Shown one piece after another: positions 47,561 to 55,411 of a stretch of 64,000 nt of DNA; positions within the stretch are counted from its first letter, which is position 1; every line of letters begins with the position of its first letter. A program made the position numbers and the translations under genes. The stretch lies in the NCBI RefSeq assembly GCF_027111355.2, contig NZ_CP114291.2, positions 2,914,001 to 2,978,000 of the forward strand, given 5' to 3'. The DNA is from Flavobacterium eburneipallidum (GTDB lineage Bacteria; Bacteroidota; Bacteroidia; Flavobacteriales; Flavobacteriaceae). The notes under the pieces were generated by a model that ran no database searches, was not told where the DNA came from, and saw only the letters and a program-made list of their open reading frames with translations.

Positions 47561-48193
47561 ATGAGTACTTTTTTAGAAAATCAAAATTGGAGATACGCTA
47601 CAAAAAAATTTGATGCAACCAAAAAAATTAGACCCGAAGATTTTAACACTTTGAAAGAAGCTATCCGTTTGAGTTCTTCTTCTTATGGATTACAACCTTA
47701 CAAAATATTAATCATCGAAAGCCCAGAATTAAGAGCCAAAATTCAACCTGCTGCTTGGGGACAAACTCAAATTGTTGATGCTTCACACTTAATCGTTTTT
47801 GCCAACAGAACCACTATCGACGAAGCTGAAGTAGATGCTTATTTCGACAACATCAGCAACACAAGAGAAATCCCATTAGAAGCATTGGCAGGATACCAAG
47901 GTTTTATGAAAGGAAAAATCAATGAATTATCAGCAGATGCTCAAAATATTTGGAACTCTAAACAAACTTATTTGGCACTTGGAAATTTACTAAACGCTGC
48001 AGCTGAATTGAAAATCGATGTGACTCCAATGGAAGGTTTCTCGCCTGCTGCTGTAAACGAAATATTAGGCCTAGATGCTTTAGGTTTAAATGCTAGTTTA
48101 ATTGCAACTGTTGGATACCGTAGCGAAGAAGATGATACCCAACATTACGCAAAAGTTAGAAAATCAAACGAAGAATTATTTATCACACTTTAA
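47561..48193 (+). CDS. NAD(P)H-dependent nitroreductase family protein
   Basis: This 210-residue FMN enzyme resembles NfsB-type nitroreductases. RYATKKFD and SSSSYGLQPYKILI form the flavin site near the start, and MEGFSPAAVNEILGL is typical of the C-terminal part. It should reduce quinones or nitro compounds with NAD(P)H. It follows marR by 20 bp and precedes the YceI-like gene by 30 bp, so all three are one operon. Confidence 0.9.
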   Translation: MSTFLENQNWRYATKKFDATKKIRPEDFNTLKEAIRLSSSSYGLQPYKILIIESPELRAKIQPAAWGQTQIVDASHLIVFANRTTIDEAEVDAYFDNISNTREIPLEALAGYQGFMKGKINELSADAQNIWNSKQTYLALGNLLNAAAELKIDVTPMEGFSPAAVNEILGLDALGLNASLIATVGYRSEEDDTQHYAKVRKSNEELFITL

Positions 48194-48223
48194 TTATATA
48201 CAAACAATCAAAATTTAAACACA

Positions 48224-48787
48224 ATGAAAAATTTAAAATCAATTGCATTAGCATTCGTAGCATTCGCTACCATTTCAGTAACAGCTCAAACAAAGAAAAT
48301 TGACGCAAAAACAAGTACTATCGAATGGGTAGGAAAAAAAGTAACAGGACAACACAATGGAACTGTTAACTTCAAAGACGGTTATGTAGTTTTCAAATCA
48401 AAAAAATTAGTTGGTGGAACATTTACTGTAAACATGACTTCATTAACAGCAACTGATCTTACTGGAGAATACAAAGACAAATTAGACGGTCACTTAAAAG
48501 CAGATGACTTTTTTGGAACAGCTAAATACCCAACAGCTACTTTAGTAATCAAAAAAATCGGAGCTAAATCAACAAATGTTTACACTGCTACTGCTGATTT
48601 AACTATCAAAGGAATCACTAAACCTGTAACTTTTGATTTGACTGTTGCTGGCAACACCGCAACAACAACATTCAATGTAAACAGAACAGTTTACGATATT
48701 AAATACGGTTCAAAATCATTCTTCGAAAGCATTGGAGACAAAGCAATTTCTGACGAATTCGAATTGAAAGTGACTTTGAAATTCTAA
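48224..48787 (+). CDS. YceI-family protein
   Basis: This 187-residue exported protein has a signal peptide (1-21, ending VTAQ) and a lipocalin-like YceI beta barrel (KIDAKTSTIEWVGKKVTG, HLKADDFFGTAKYP, DLTIKGITKPVTFDL). YceI proteins bind long isoprenoid or fatty chains. Its place behind marR and a quinone-type reductase suggests stress on the envelope or quinone pool, but that is inference. Confidence 0.9.
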   Translation: MKNLKSIALAFVAFATISVTAQTKKIDAKTSTIEWVGKKVTGQHNGTVNFKDGYVVFKSKKLVGGTFTVNMTSLTATDLTGEYKDKLDGHLKADDFFGTAKYPTATLVIKKIGAKSTNVYTATADLTIKGITKPVTFDLTVAGNTATTTFNVNRTVYDIKYGSKSFFESIGDKAISDEFELKVTLKF

Positions 48788-48809
48788 TTTTAGAATATAA
48801 AATAGTAGC

Positions 48810-48840
48810 AAACCCTGATAAGAAATTGTCAGGGTTTCTT
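48810..48840 (+). terminator. rho-independent terminator of the marR operon
   Basis: AAACCCTGA pairs with TCAGGGTTT around TAAGAAATTG, followed by a short T-rich stretch. It closes the marR operon before the trp promoter. Confidence 0.75.
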
Positions 48841-48885
48841 ATTTCAAATAAAATCAAAAAAAATAGTGTTTTTTATTCAATACTA

Positions 48886-48916
48886 TTTGAATAATCAAAT
48901 TTGATTTATATATTTG
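48886..48916 (+). promoter_or_regulatory. trp operon promoter
   Basis: TTTG (48886-48889), a 19-base gap and TATATTTG (48909-48916) match the Bacteroidota promoter consensus well. The leader-peptide ATG follows only four bases after the -7 box, so transcription should start at or beside that ATG. Confidence 0.7.
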
Positions 48917-48920
48917 TCAA

Positions 48921-48977
48921 ATGAAAACGATTTTAAACAATACTTGGTGGTGGAACAATTTACGTCAATCGTCGTGA
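48921..48977 (+). CDS. trpL: trp operon leader peptide
   Basis: This 18-codon frame reads MKTILNNTWWWNNLRQSS and contains three tandem tryptophan codons (48945-48953). Three TGG codons in so short a frame, just before an anthranilate synthase gene and an intrinsic terminator, is the classic mark of attenuation by ribosome stalling. The stop codon at 48975-48977 falls inside the strand that would form the antiterminator. The peptide itself probably has no other function. Confidence 0.85.
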   Translation: MKTILNNTWWWNNLRQSS

Positions 48978-49040
48978 ACAAAGCACCTATAGTATAAACT
49001 ATAAATATAAAAGGCTTGTCATCACGACAAGCCTTTTTCT
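48971..49040 (+). promoter_or_regulatory. trp attenuator (antiterminator/terminator pair)
   Basis: The terminator stem pairs AAAAGGCTTGTC (49009-49020) with GACAAGCCTTTT (49026-49037), loop ATCAC, then T-rich sequence. The alternative fold pairs GTCGTGA (48971-48977) with TCACGAC (49022-49028), extended by ACAAAGC (48978-48984) with GCTTGT (49014-49019). A ribosome stalled at the TGG codons leaves the first strand free and favours antitermination; one that reaches the stop codon covers it and permits termination. Confidence 0.82.
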
Positions 49041-49088
49041 ATTTCAAAAATACTGGAGCTAAAACTCTCCATTAAATAATAAAACAAA

Positions 49089-50489
49089 ATGAAAACATTT
49101 ACTTTAAATACTCATTACAAGCAAATCCTTGCCGACACCATTACTCCGGTAAGCGTATATTTTAAAATTCGTGACAAATTCCCAAACAGCCTTCTTTTGG
49201 AAAGTAGCGATTATCATGGTAACGACAACAGTTTCTCTTACATCTGTTGCAACCCGATTGCTTCTATTAAAATCGAAAATGAAACTATTTTCAAAAACTT
49301 TCCTGACGGAACTACAGAAACGATTTCGATAGATTCAAAAACAGATATTCCACAAGTAATTCAGGAATTTTCAGGACAGTTCAATTCCGAGAAAAACGAT
49401 TTCAAATTCATCAATAATGGATTGTTTGGATACATTTCTTATGATGCCGTTCGTTATTTCGAAAAAGTAACCATCGCCAAAAAAGACGCAGCAACTACCA
49501 TTCCGGATGTGTATTATGCAGTCTATCAAAACATCATTGCTATTAACCATTTCAAAAATGAAGCGTATATATTCTGTCACAGTCTGGATGGAAAAAATAA
49601 TATTTCAGAAATCGAACAATTATTACAATCTAGAAATATTGCTTCTTATAAATTTACCAGAGACGGCGAAGGCAGTTCCAACTTAACCGACGAAGAATTC
49701 AAACACAATGTGGCTTTAGCCAAAAAACATTGCCACAGAGGTGATGTGTTTCAATTGGTTTTATCAAGAAGATTTACACAAGGTTTCAAAGGCGATGAAT
49801 TCAATGTTTATAGAGCATTAAGAAGTATCAACCCTTCTCCTTACCTATTCTTTTTTGATTATGGTGATTTCAAGATATTTGGTTCTTCACCAGAAGCCCA
49901 AATTATTGTCAAAAACCGCAAAGCCGAAATTCACCCAATCGCAGGAACTTTCAGAAGAACTGGCGATGACGAAAAAGATGCCGTTCTTGCCAAAAAACTA
50001 TCCGAAGACAAAAAAGAAAATAGTGAACACGTGATGTTAGTTGATTTGGCTCGAAACGATTTAAGCCGTCACGGACACGGTGTGGAAGTAGAAAAATACA
50101 GAGAAGTTCAATTTTTCTCTCACGTAATCCATTTGGTTTCTAAAGTAACAGGGCATTTACACGAAAAAGCCACAACAATGCAAGTCGTTGCCGATACCTT
50201 CCCGGCAGGAACTTTAAGCGGAGCTCCAAAACACAGAGCGATGCAATTGATAGAAGATTACGAAAAAACAAATCGTAATTTCTACGGAGGCGCTATCGGT
50301 TTTATGGATTTCGAAGGCAACTTCAATCACGCGATTATGATTCGAACTTTCTTAAGTAAGAATCACAAATTACATTCGCAAGCAGGTGCTGGAATTGTGG
50401 CAAGTTCTGACGAAGAAAGCGAAATGCAGGAAGTGTACAATAAATTATTGGCATTGAATAAAGCATTGGATTTAGCAGAAACAATTTAA
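49089..50489 (+). CDS. trpE: anthranilate synthase component I
   Basis: This 466-residue enzyme makes anthranilate from chorismate using ammonia from TrpG. LLESSDYHGNDNSF near the start is the tryptophan feedback site region; the chorismate-binding C-terminal half has GSSPEAQI, HPIAGTFRR, EHVMLVDLARNDL and FPAGTLSGAPKHRAM. The length is typical. It is the first structural gene of the operon and starts 51 nt after the attenuator. Confidence 0.96.
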   Translation: MKTFTLNTHYKQILADTITPVSVYFKIRDKFPNSLLLESSDYHGNDNSFSYICCNPIASIKIENETIFKNFPDGTTETISIDSKTDIPQVIQEFSGQFNSEKNDFKFINNGLFGYISYDAVRYFEKVTIAKKDAATTIPDVYYAVYQNIIAINHFKNEAYIFCHSLDGKNNISEIEQLLQSRNIASYKFTRDGEGSSNLTDEEFKHNVALAKKHCHRGDVFQLVLSRRFTQGFKGDEFNVYRALRSINPSPYLFFFDYGDFKIFGSSPEAQIIVKNRKAEIHPIAGTFRRTGDDEKDAVLAKKLSEDKKENSEHVMLVDLARNDLSRHGHGVEVEKYREVQFFSHVIHLVSKVTGHLHEKATTMQVVADTFPAGTLSGAPKHRAMQLIEDYEKTNRNFYGGAIGFMDFEGNFNHAIMIRTFLSKNHKLHSQAGAGIVASSDEESEMQEVYNKLLALNKALDLAETI

Positions 50490-50499
50490 AAAAGTAATC

Positions 50500-50549
50500 A
50501 GTGTTCAGACCCGAGCGAGAGCGAACTGGCGAAGCATTTTAGTGTTCAG
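50500..50549. repeat. repeated AGTGTTCAG in the trpE-trpG gap
   Basis: AGTGTTCAG occurs at 50500-50508 and 50541-50549, with a G+C-rich stretch (CCCGAGCGAGAGCGAACTGG) between that is unlike the surrounding AT-rich DNA. The 100 bp gap contains no gene. It looks like an inserted repeat of the kind seen in other gaps of this operon. Confidence 0.55.
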
Positions 50550-50589
50550 TCGCAACAGCAAGAACCTAAAAGTTTAAATAAAAAACAAA

Positions 50590-51156
50590 ATGAAAAAAAT
50601 ACTAGTCATAGACAATTACGATAGCTTCACTTACAACTTAGTGCATTATCTGGAAGATTTAGATTGTGAAGTTACCGTTTACAGAAACGATGAATTTGAT
50701 ATCGATGAAATCTCTGGTTTCGACAAAATATTACTTTCTCCTGGACCTGGAATTCCTGATGAAGCAGGTTTATTGAAAGCGGTAATTGCTAAATATGCTC
50801 CAACCAAAAGCATTCTTGGCGTTTGCCTTGGTCAACAAGCTATTGGAGAAGTTTTTGGTGGAACGCTCTCTAATTTAGATAAAGTGTATCACGGCGTTTC
50901 TTCCATGGTAAAAACATCTGTTGATGACGAACTTTTATTTGAAGGTTTAGGAAACGAATTCGAAGTAGGACGTTACCATTCTTGGGTTGTTGATGCCAAT
51001 TTACCTGATGTTTTGGAAGCCACATCATTCGACGAAAACGGACAGGTAATGTCTTTGCGTCACAAAACATTTGATGTTCGAGGTGTACAATTCCATCCAG
51101 AAAGTGTGTTGACACCAAACGGGAAGAAGATTTTAGAAAATTGGTTAAAATCGTAG
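50590..51156 (+). CDS. trpG: anthranilate synthase component II (glutamine amidotransferase)
   Basis: This 188-residue class I amidotransferase supplies ammonia to TrpE. The catalytic cysteine is in GVCLGQQAIGE and the histidine/glutamate pair in VQFHPESVLT; IDNYDSFTYNLVHYL opens the protein. Its TAG stop codon (51154-51156) lies inside the left arm of a palindromic repeat (51152-51182), so the repeat defines the end of the protein. Confidence 0.95.
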   Translation: MKKILVIDNYDSFTYNLVHYLEDLDCEVTVYRNDEFDIDEISGFDKILLSPGPGIPDEAGLLKAVIAKYAPTKSILGVCLGQQAIGEVFGGTLSNLDKVYHGVSSMVKTSVDDELLFEGLGNEFEVGRYHSWVVDANLPDVLEATSFDENGQVMSLRHKTFDVRGVQFHPESVLTPNGKKILENWLKS

Positions 51157-51182
51157 AGACGTTGTAGTGCAACGTCTCTACG
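51152..51182. repeat. palindromic repeat CGTAGAGACGTTG, copy 1
   Basis: Perfect 13-bp arms, CGTAGAGACGTTG (51152-51164) and CAACGTCTCTACG (51170-51182), surround TAGTG. The left arm supplies the trpG stop codon. A second copy with one mismatch lies at 53676-53704 between trpF and trpB. Confidence 0.9.
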
Positions 51183-51204
51183 TTGTAATCAAAATAAAAA
51201 CAAT

Positions 51205-52197
51205 ATGAAAAACATATTAAACAGGCTTATCAACCACGAACTACTTTCGAAAGAAGAAGCAAAAAACGTATTAGTCAACATTTCCAACGGAGGTTATAAT
51301 CCAAGCCAAATCGCATCCTTTCTTACCGTTTATATGATGAGAAGTATCAGCATTGATGAATTGGCAGGCTTTCGTGAAGCCTTGTTAGAATTGTGCATTC
51401 GTGTTGATTTATCAGCCTACAACACCATCGATTTATGCGGAACTGGTGGCGATGGCAAAGACACTTTTAACATTTCCACGTTGGCATCCTTTGTTTCAGC
51501 TGGAGCAGGAATAAAAGTTGCCAAACATGGTAATTACGGGGTTTCCTCTATTTCAGGCTCAAGCAATGTAATGGAAAAACTGGGAGTAAAATTCAGCAAT
51601 GACAATGACTTTCTGGAAAAATGTATTGATCAGGCGGGAATTTGCATTTTGCACGCACCGTTATTTCACCCTGCAATGAAAAACGTCGGTCCCATCCGAA
51701 AAGAATTAGGCGTAAGAACCTTTTTTAATATGCTGGGACCAATGATAAATCCATCATTTCCTAAAAACCAATTGGTAGGCGTTTTCAATTTGGAACTCGC
51801 AAGAATGTATGCGTATTTATACCAAAACACCGATATAAATTTCACCATTTTACATTCGTTAGACGGTTATGATGAAGTATCTTTGACCTGTGCAACGAAG
51901 ACCATTACAAAAAGAATGGAAGGCGTAATAAAACCCAAAGATTTTGGTGTTCGACAATTGTCACAAAGTGAAATCGAAGGCGGAAAAACCATCGAAGAAT
52001 CGGCAGCAATGTTTATGAACATCATTTCCGGAAAAGGAACTGAAGCTCAAAATAACGTGGTTTGTGCCAATGCCGCAATGGCAATTTCAACTGTAAAAGG
52101 ATGTTCACCAAAAGAAGGATTTGAATTAGCAAAAGAAAGTTTGCTTTCTGGAAAAGGACTTTTGGCTTTAAATAAATTACAAGAATTAAGTAGATAA
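51205..52197 (+). CDS. trpD: anthranilate phosphoribosyltransferase
   Basis: This 330-residue enzyme attaches phosphoribosyl to anthranilate. The family signature DLCGTGGDGKDTFNIST binds the pyrophosphate, KHGNYGVSSISGSSNVMEKLG follows, and HPAMKNVGPIRKELGVRTFFN completes the active site. It is four bases from trpC, so the two are tightly coupled. Confidence 0.95.
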   Translation: MKNILNRLINHELLSKEEAKNVLVNISNGGYNPSQIASFLTVYMMRSISIDELAGFREALLELCIRVDLSAYNTIDLCGTGGDGKDTFNISTLASFVSAGAGIKVAKHGNYGVSSISGSSNVMEKLGVKFSNDNDFLEKCIDQAGICILHAPLFHPAMKNVGPIRKELGVRTFFNMLGPMINPSFPKNQLVGVFNLELARMYAYLYQNTDINFTILHSLDGYDEVSLTCATKTITKRMEGVIKPKDFGVRQLSQSEIEGGKTIEESAAMFMNIISGKGTEAQNNVVCANAAMAISTVKGCSPKEGFELAKESLLSGKGLLALNKLQELSR

Positions 52198-52200
52198 ATA

Positions 52201-52983
52201 ATGAATATTTTAGATAGAATCATAGTTGACAAAAAACAAGAAGTAGTATTAAAGAAATCAATCATTCCGGTTTCACAATTGGAAGCCTCGGTTTTCTTTG
52301 GAAAAAAGACGATTTCTTTAAGTCAAAATTTAAGAAATAGTAACTCCGGAATTATTGCCGAACACAAACGCCGTTCGCCATCCAAAGCTGAAATTAATTA
52401 TAGTTTCACAGTTGAAGAAGTGGTAAAAGGATACGAAAGTGCTGGTGCATGTGGAATTTCAGTCCTTACAGATGGCAAATATTTTGGTGGCTCTTTAGAT
52501 GATTTATTATTAGCAAGAGCTTCGGTAAACATTCCGTTATTGAGAAAAGAATTCATTGTTGACGAATACCAAATCTTGGAAGCCAAAGCCCACGGAGCTG
52601 ATTTAATTTTATTAATCGCAGCGGTTTTAACTCGTGAAGAAATCAGATCTTTATCTGAATTTGCCAAAGGTTTAGGATTGGAAGTATTATTGGAAGTGCA
52701 TAATTTGGAAGAATTAGAAAAATCAATTATGCCTACTTTGGATATGATTGGTGTAAACAACAGAAACCTAAAAACATTCGAAGTAAGTCTGGATTTCAGT
52801 AAGGAATTAGCTGCCCAAATTCCAAATGATTTCGTGAAAGTTTCTGAAAGCGGTATTTCATCCATCGAAGCCATAAACGAATTAAAACCTTTTGGCTATA
52901 AAGGTTTTTTAATTGGTGAAAACTTTATGAAAACAGACAATGCTGGAAAAGCAGCAACGGAATTTATCTCAAAATTAATTTAA
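52201..52983 (+). CDS. trpC: indole-3-glycerol phosphate synthase
   Basis: This 260-residue (beta/alpha)8 enzyme closes the indole ring. EHKRRSPSKAEI carries the phosphate-site lysine, LRKEFIVDEYQ the second lysine, LLEVHNLEEL the glutamate, and GVNNRNLKTFEV and SESGIS complete the site. The start is three bases after the trpD stop. The gap after it holds a CTTTGTG-type repeat. Confidence 0.95.
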   Translation: MNILDRIIVDKKQEVVLKKSIIPVSQLEASVFFGKKTISLSQNLRNSNSGIIAEHKRRSPSKAEINYSFTVEEVVKGYESAGACGISVLTDGKYFGGSLDDLLLARASVNIPLLRKEFIVDEYQILEAKAHGADLILLIAAVLTREEIRSLSEFAKGLGLEVLLEVHNLEELEKSIMPTLDMIGVNNRNLKTFEVSLDFSKELAAQIPNDFVKVSESGISSIEAINELKPFGYKGFLIGENFMKTDNAGKAATEFISKLI

Positions 52984-52984
52984 A

Positions 52985-53060
52985 CACAAAGAACACGGAG
53001 TAAGCACAAAGCACACAAAGCTTTGTGAACTTTGCGCCTTCTTTGCGAACTTTGTGGTTA
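52985..53060. repeat. CTTTGTG/CTTTGCG repeat in the trpC-trpF gap
   Basis: The sequence is built of short units, ACACAAAG, GCACAAAG and ACACAAAG on the left and CTTTGTGAA, CTTTGCG, CTTTGCGAA, CTTTGTGG on the right, so the two halves are largely inverted copies. It fills the gap between trpC and trpF. Confidence 0.7.
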
Positions 53061-53072
53061 AAACAACATACT

Positions 53073-54908
53073 ATGAAACTCAAAATCTGCGGAATGAAAT
53101 ACCCCGACAATATTCTCGAAGTAGCTTCGCTTCTACCTGATTATATGGGCTTTATATTTTGGGAGAAATCAACTCGCTATTTTGATGGAATCATTCCAAC
53201 ATTACCAACATCAATTAAGAAAACGGGAGTGTTTGTAGATGAAACCGTAGCCATAATTGTGGAAAAAGTATTGAAACACGATTTACAGGCTGTTCAGTTA
53301 CACGGTCACGAATCAGTAGAATTTTGTGAAACTTTGAAAAAAAGTCTGCCAAAAGAAACTGAAATCATTAAAGTTTTCTCCATTTTAGATACCTTTGACT
53401 TTCAGGTCTTAAAACCTTTCGAATCGGTTTGTGATTATTTCCTTTTTGATACCAAAGGAAAATTACCCGGCGGAAACGGAACTACTTTCGACTGGAAAGT
53501 ATTAGAAAAATACCCTTCAACAAAACCATTTTTCCTGAGCGGAGGAATTGGAATTGAAGAAGTAGAAGCCGTAAATGAAATTTCGAAAACCAATTTACCC
53601 GTTTATGCCATTGATGTAAACAGTAAATTTGAAATAGAACCTGGATTAAAAAACATAGAATTGTGTAAAATTGCAGTAAAGACGTTGCAATGCAACGTCT
53701 CTACGCCAAATAAAACAAATAAAACAATGTCATACAACGTAAACGAAAAAGGCTATTATGGTCAGTTTGGAGGAGCTTACATTCCTGAAATGTTATATCC
53801 AAATGTAGAAGAATTGCGTCAAAAATACTTGGAAATTACTGCCCAACCTGAATTCAAGGCAGAATTTGACCAATTATTAAAAGATTATGTCGGCCGTCCG
53901 AGTCCGTTGTATTTTGCAAAAAGACTTTCTGAAAAATACAATACTAAAATCTATCTAAAAAGAGAAGATTTGAACCACACAGGAGCGCATAAAATCAATA
54001 ACACTATTGGACAGATTTTAGTTGCCAAAAAACTAGGCAAAAAACGTATTATTGCCGAAACAGGTGCAGGTCAGCACGGAGTTGCTACTGCTACCGTTTG
54101 CGCCTTAATGGGATTAGAATGTATTGTGTATATGGGCGAAATCGACATTGCACGTCAGGCACCAAACGTTGCCCGCATGAAAATGCTGGGTGCTGAAGTT
54201 CGCCCAGCACTTTCAGGTTCAAGAACATTAAAAGATGCCACTAACGAAGCCATCCGCGATTGGATCAACAATCCAGTTGACACTCATTATATCATTGGAT
54301 CAGCGATTGGACCACATCCTTATCCAGATATGGTTACCCGTTTTCAATCTGTTATTTCCGAAGAAATTAAATGGCAGTTGAAAGAAAAAGAAGGTCGTGA
54401 AAACCCTGATTATGTAGTGGCTTGTATTGGTGGTGGTAGTAATGCTGCAGGAACCTATTATCACTTTTTACACGAACCTGAAGTAGGTATCATTGCTGTT
54501 GAAGCTGCTGGAAAAGGAGTAAATTCTGGACACAGTGCAGCCACTAGTAAACTTGGAAAAGTAGGTGTTATTCATGGTTGTAAAACCTTATTGATGCAAA
54601 CCCCAGACGGTCAAATCACGGAACCATATTCAATATCGGCTGGTTTAGATTATCCTGGAGTTGGTCCCATGCACGCTCATTTAGCAGAAACAGGACGTGC
54701 CGAATTTTTCTCTGTGACCGATGACGATGCTATGCAATCGGGTCTTGAATTATCCAAACTAGAAGGGATTATTCCAGCCATCGAATCCTCGCACGCATTA
54801 GCAATTTTTAAAGAAAAAAAATTCAAAACAACCGATATTGTTGTAATCAGCCTTTCGGGTCGTGGTGACAAAGATTTGAATAATTACATAGAATATTTTA
54901 AAATATAA
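53073..54908 (+). CDS. trpF: phosphoribosylanthranilate isomerase, in one frame with TrpB
   Basis: From ATG 53073 the frame encodes Trp[55 protein letters not shown] and FFLSGGIG are intact. TrpF homologues end about residue 200, but here no stop follows IELCKIA. The frame passes through a palindromic repeat ([10 protein letters not shown], 53676-53704) and PNKTNKT into the trpB start at 53727, giving a continuous 611-residue frame. Either a TrpF-TrpB fusion is made, or trpB also starts internally. A GTG at 53025 inside the upstream repeat is an unlikely start. TrpF catalyses the Amadori step of tryptophan synthesis. Confidence 0.85.
   Translation: MKLKICGMKYPDNILEVASLLPDYMGFIFWEKSTRYFDGIIPTLPTSIKKTGVFVDETVAIIVEKVLKHDLQAVQLHGHESVEFCETLKKSLPKETEIIKVFSILDTFDFQVLKPFESVCDYFLFDTKGKLPGGNGTTFDWKVLEKYPSTKPFFLSGGIGIEEVEAVNEISKTNLPVYAIDVNSKFEIEPGLKNIELCKIAVKTLQCNVSTPNKTNKTMSYNVNEKGYYGQFGGAYIPEMLYPNVEELRQKYLEITAQPEFKAEFDQLLKDYVGRPSPLYFAKRLSEKYNTKIYLKREDLNHTGAHKINNTIGQILVAKKLGKKRIIAETGAGQHGVATATVCALMGLECIVYMGEIDIARQAPNVARMKMLGAEVRPALSGSRTLKDATNEAIRDWINNPVDTHYIIGSAIGPHPYPDMVTRFQSVISEEIKWQLKEKEGRENPDYVVACIGGGSNAAGTYYHFLHEPEVGIIAVEAAGKGVNSGHSAATSKLGKVGVIHGCKTLLMQTPDGQITEPYSISAGLDYPGVGPMHAHLAETGRAEFFSVTDDDAMQSGLELSKLEGIIPAIESSHALAIFKEKKFKTTDIVVISLSGRGDKDLNNYIEYFKI
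53676..53704. repeat. palindromic repeat, copy 2, at the trpF/trpB junction
   Basis: GTAAAGACGTTGCA (53676-53689) pairs with TGCAACGTCTCTAC (53691-53704) with one mismatch around a single A. The sequence is the same element as at 51152-51182. In the trpF frame it is read without a stop codon. Confidence 0.9.
53727..54908 (+). CDS. trpB: tryptophan synthase beta subunit
   Basis: From ATG 53727 the frame gives a normal 393-residue TrpB that joins indole with serine. [14 protein letters not shown] opens the protein, [14 protein letters not shown] holds the pyridoxal-phosphate lysine, [12 protein letters not shown] and [14 protein letters not shown] bind the cofactor phosphate, and SLSGRGDKD closes it. 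The start codon lies in the same frame as trpF with no stop between them, so the protein could be produced alone by internal initiation or as the C-terminal part of a TrpF-TrpB fusion. Confidence 0.92.
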   Translation: MSYNVNEKGYYGQFGGAYIPEMLYPNVEELRQKYLEITAQPEFKAEFDQLLKDYVGRPSPLYFAKRLSEKYNTKIYLKREDLNHTGAHKINNTIGQILVAKKLGKKRIIAETGAGQHGVATATVCALMGLECIVYMGEIDIARQAPNVARMKMLGAEVRPALSGSRTLKDATNEAIRDWINNPVDTHYIIGSAIGPHPYPDMVTRFQSVISEEIKWQLKEKEGRENPDYVVACIGGGSNAAGTYYHFLHEPEVGIIAVEAAGKGVNSGHSAATSKLGKVGVIHGCKTLLMQTPDGQITEPYSISAGLDYPGVGPMHAHLAETGRAEFFSVTDDDAMQSGLELSKLEGIIPAIESSHALAIFKEKKFKTTDIVVISLSGRGDKDLNNYIEYFKI

Positions 54909-55007
54909 TTTATACGTTTTTGCTTTTTTAAAGCCTTTGATTACACCTCTGGTATTTCAAAAAAATCCAATAACGTAAAATAAGAATCATTAAAACCCTG
55001 CAAAAAA

Positions 55008-55322
55008 ATGGAAAATTTATTCGCATACGGAACTTTAAAAGACAAACGCATTCAGGAGACTGTATTTGGAAAAGTCCTGACAGGAACTCCCGATTCAGTA
55101 ACTGGTTTTGTAACTAAAGAAATCAAAATTGAAGAAGAATTTGGAGTAACTCCTTATCCTATTATTGTAGAAACCAAAAATCCAGAAGATGTAGTTACTG
55201 GAATGCTTTATCAATTGACAGAGTTTCAACTCCAACAAGCTGATACTTACGAGGGTATTCATTACAAACGCATTCAAGTGCAATTGGAATCGAATGAGAT
55301 TGCTTGGACGTATTTGAGATAA
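55008..55322 (+). CDS. gamma-glutamylcyclotransferase-like (AIG2) protein in the trp operon
   Basis: This 104-residue protein has the AIG2/GGCT fold: LFAYGTLKDKRIQ is the substrate-binding YGTL loop, and a glutamate in ADTYEGIHYKR fits the catalytic acid position. Such enzymes release 5-oxoproline from gamma-glutamyl compounds. It sits between trpB and trpA, 99 bp after trpB and followed by a repeat; nothing links it to tryptophan synthesis, so it may simply ride along in the operon. Confidence 0.8.
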   Translation: MENLFAYGTLKDKRIQETVFGKVLTGTPDSVTGFVTKEIKIEEEFGVTPYPIIVETKNPEDVVTGMLYQLTEFQLQQADTYEGIHYKRIQVQLESNEIAWTYLR

Positions 55323-55393
55323 AAATTGAAAGATTGAAGAATTAAAAGATTGAAAAATTATTGATATACAAATCATTAAATCTTTCAATTTTT
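55321..55393. repeat. inverted repeat before trpA
   Basis: AAAAATTGAAAGATT (55321-55335) pairs perfectly with AATCTTTCAATTTTT (55379-55393). Between and after them are further AAAGATTGAA and AATCATTAAAT units. It fills the gap between the GGCT-like gene and trpA, and its left arm includes the last two bases of the GGCT-like stop codon. Confidence 0.75.
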
Positions 55394-55411
55394 AAATCAT
55401 TAAATAAAAAA

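Noticed and set aside
52398-52874. 158-codon minus-strand frame inside trpC
   Set aside because: It is fully antisense to conserved trpC motifs and looks like a codon-bias shadow.
53025-53072. N-terminal extension of trpF from a GTG start
   Set aside because: The 16 extra codons are read from the CTTTGTG repeat; TrpF proteins begin at MKLKICGM, which matches ATG 53073.
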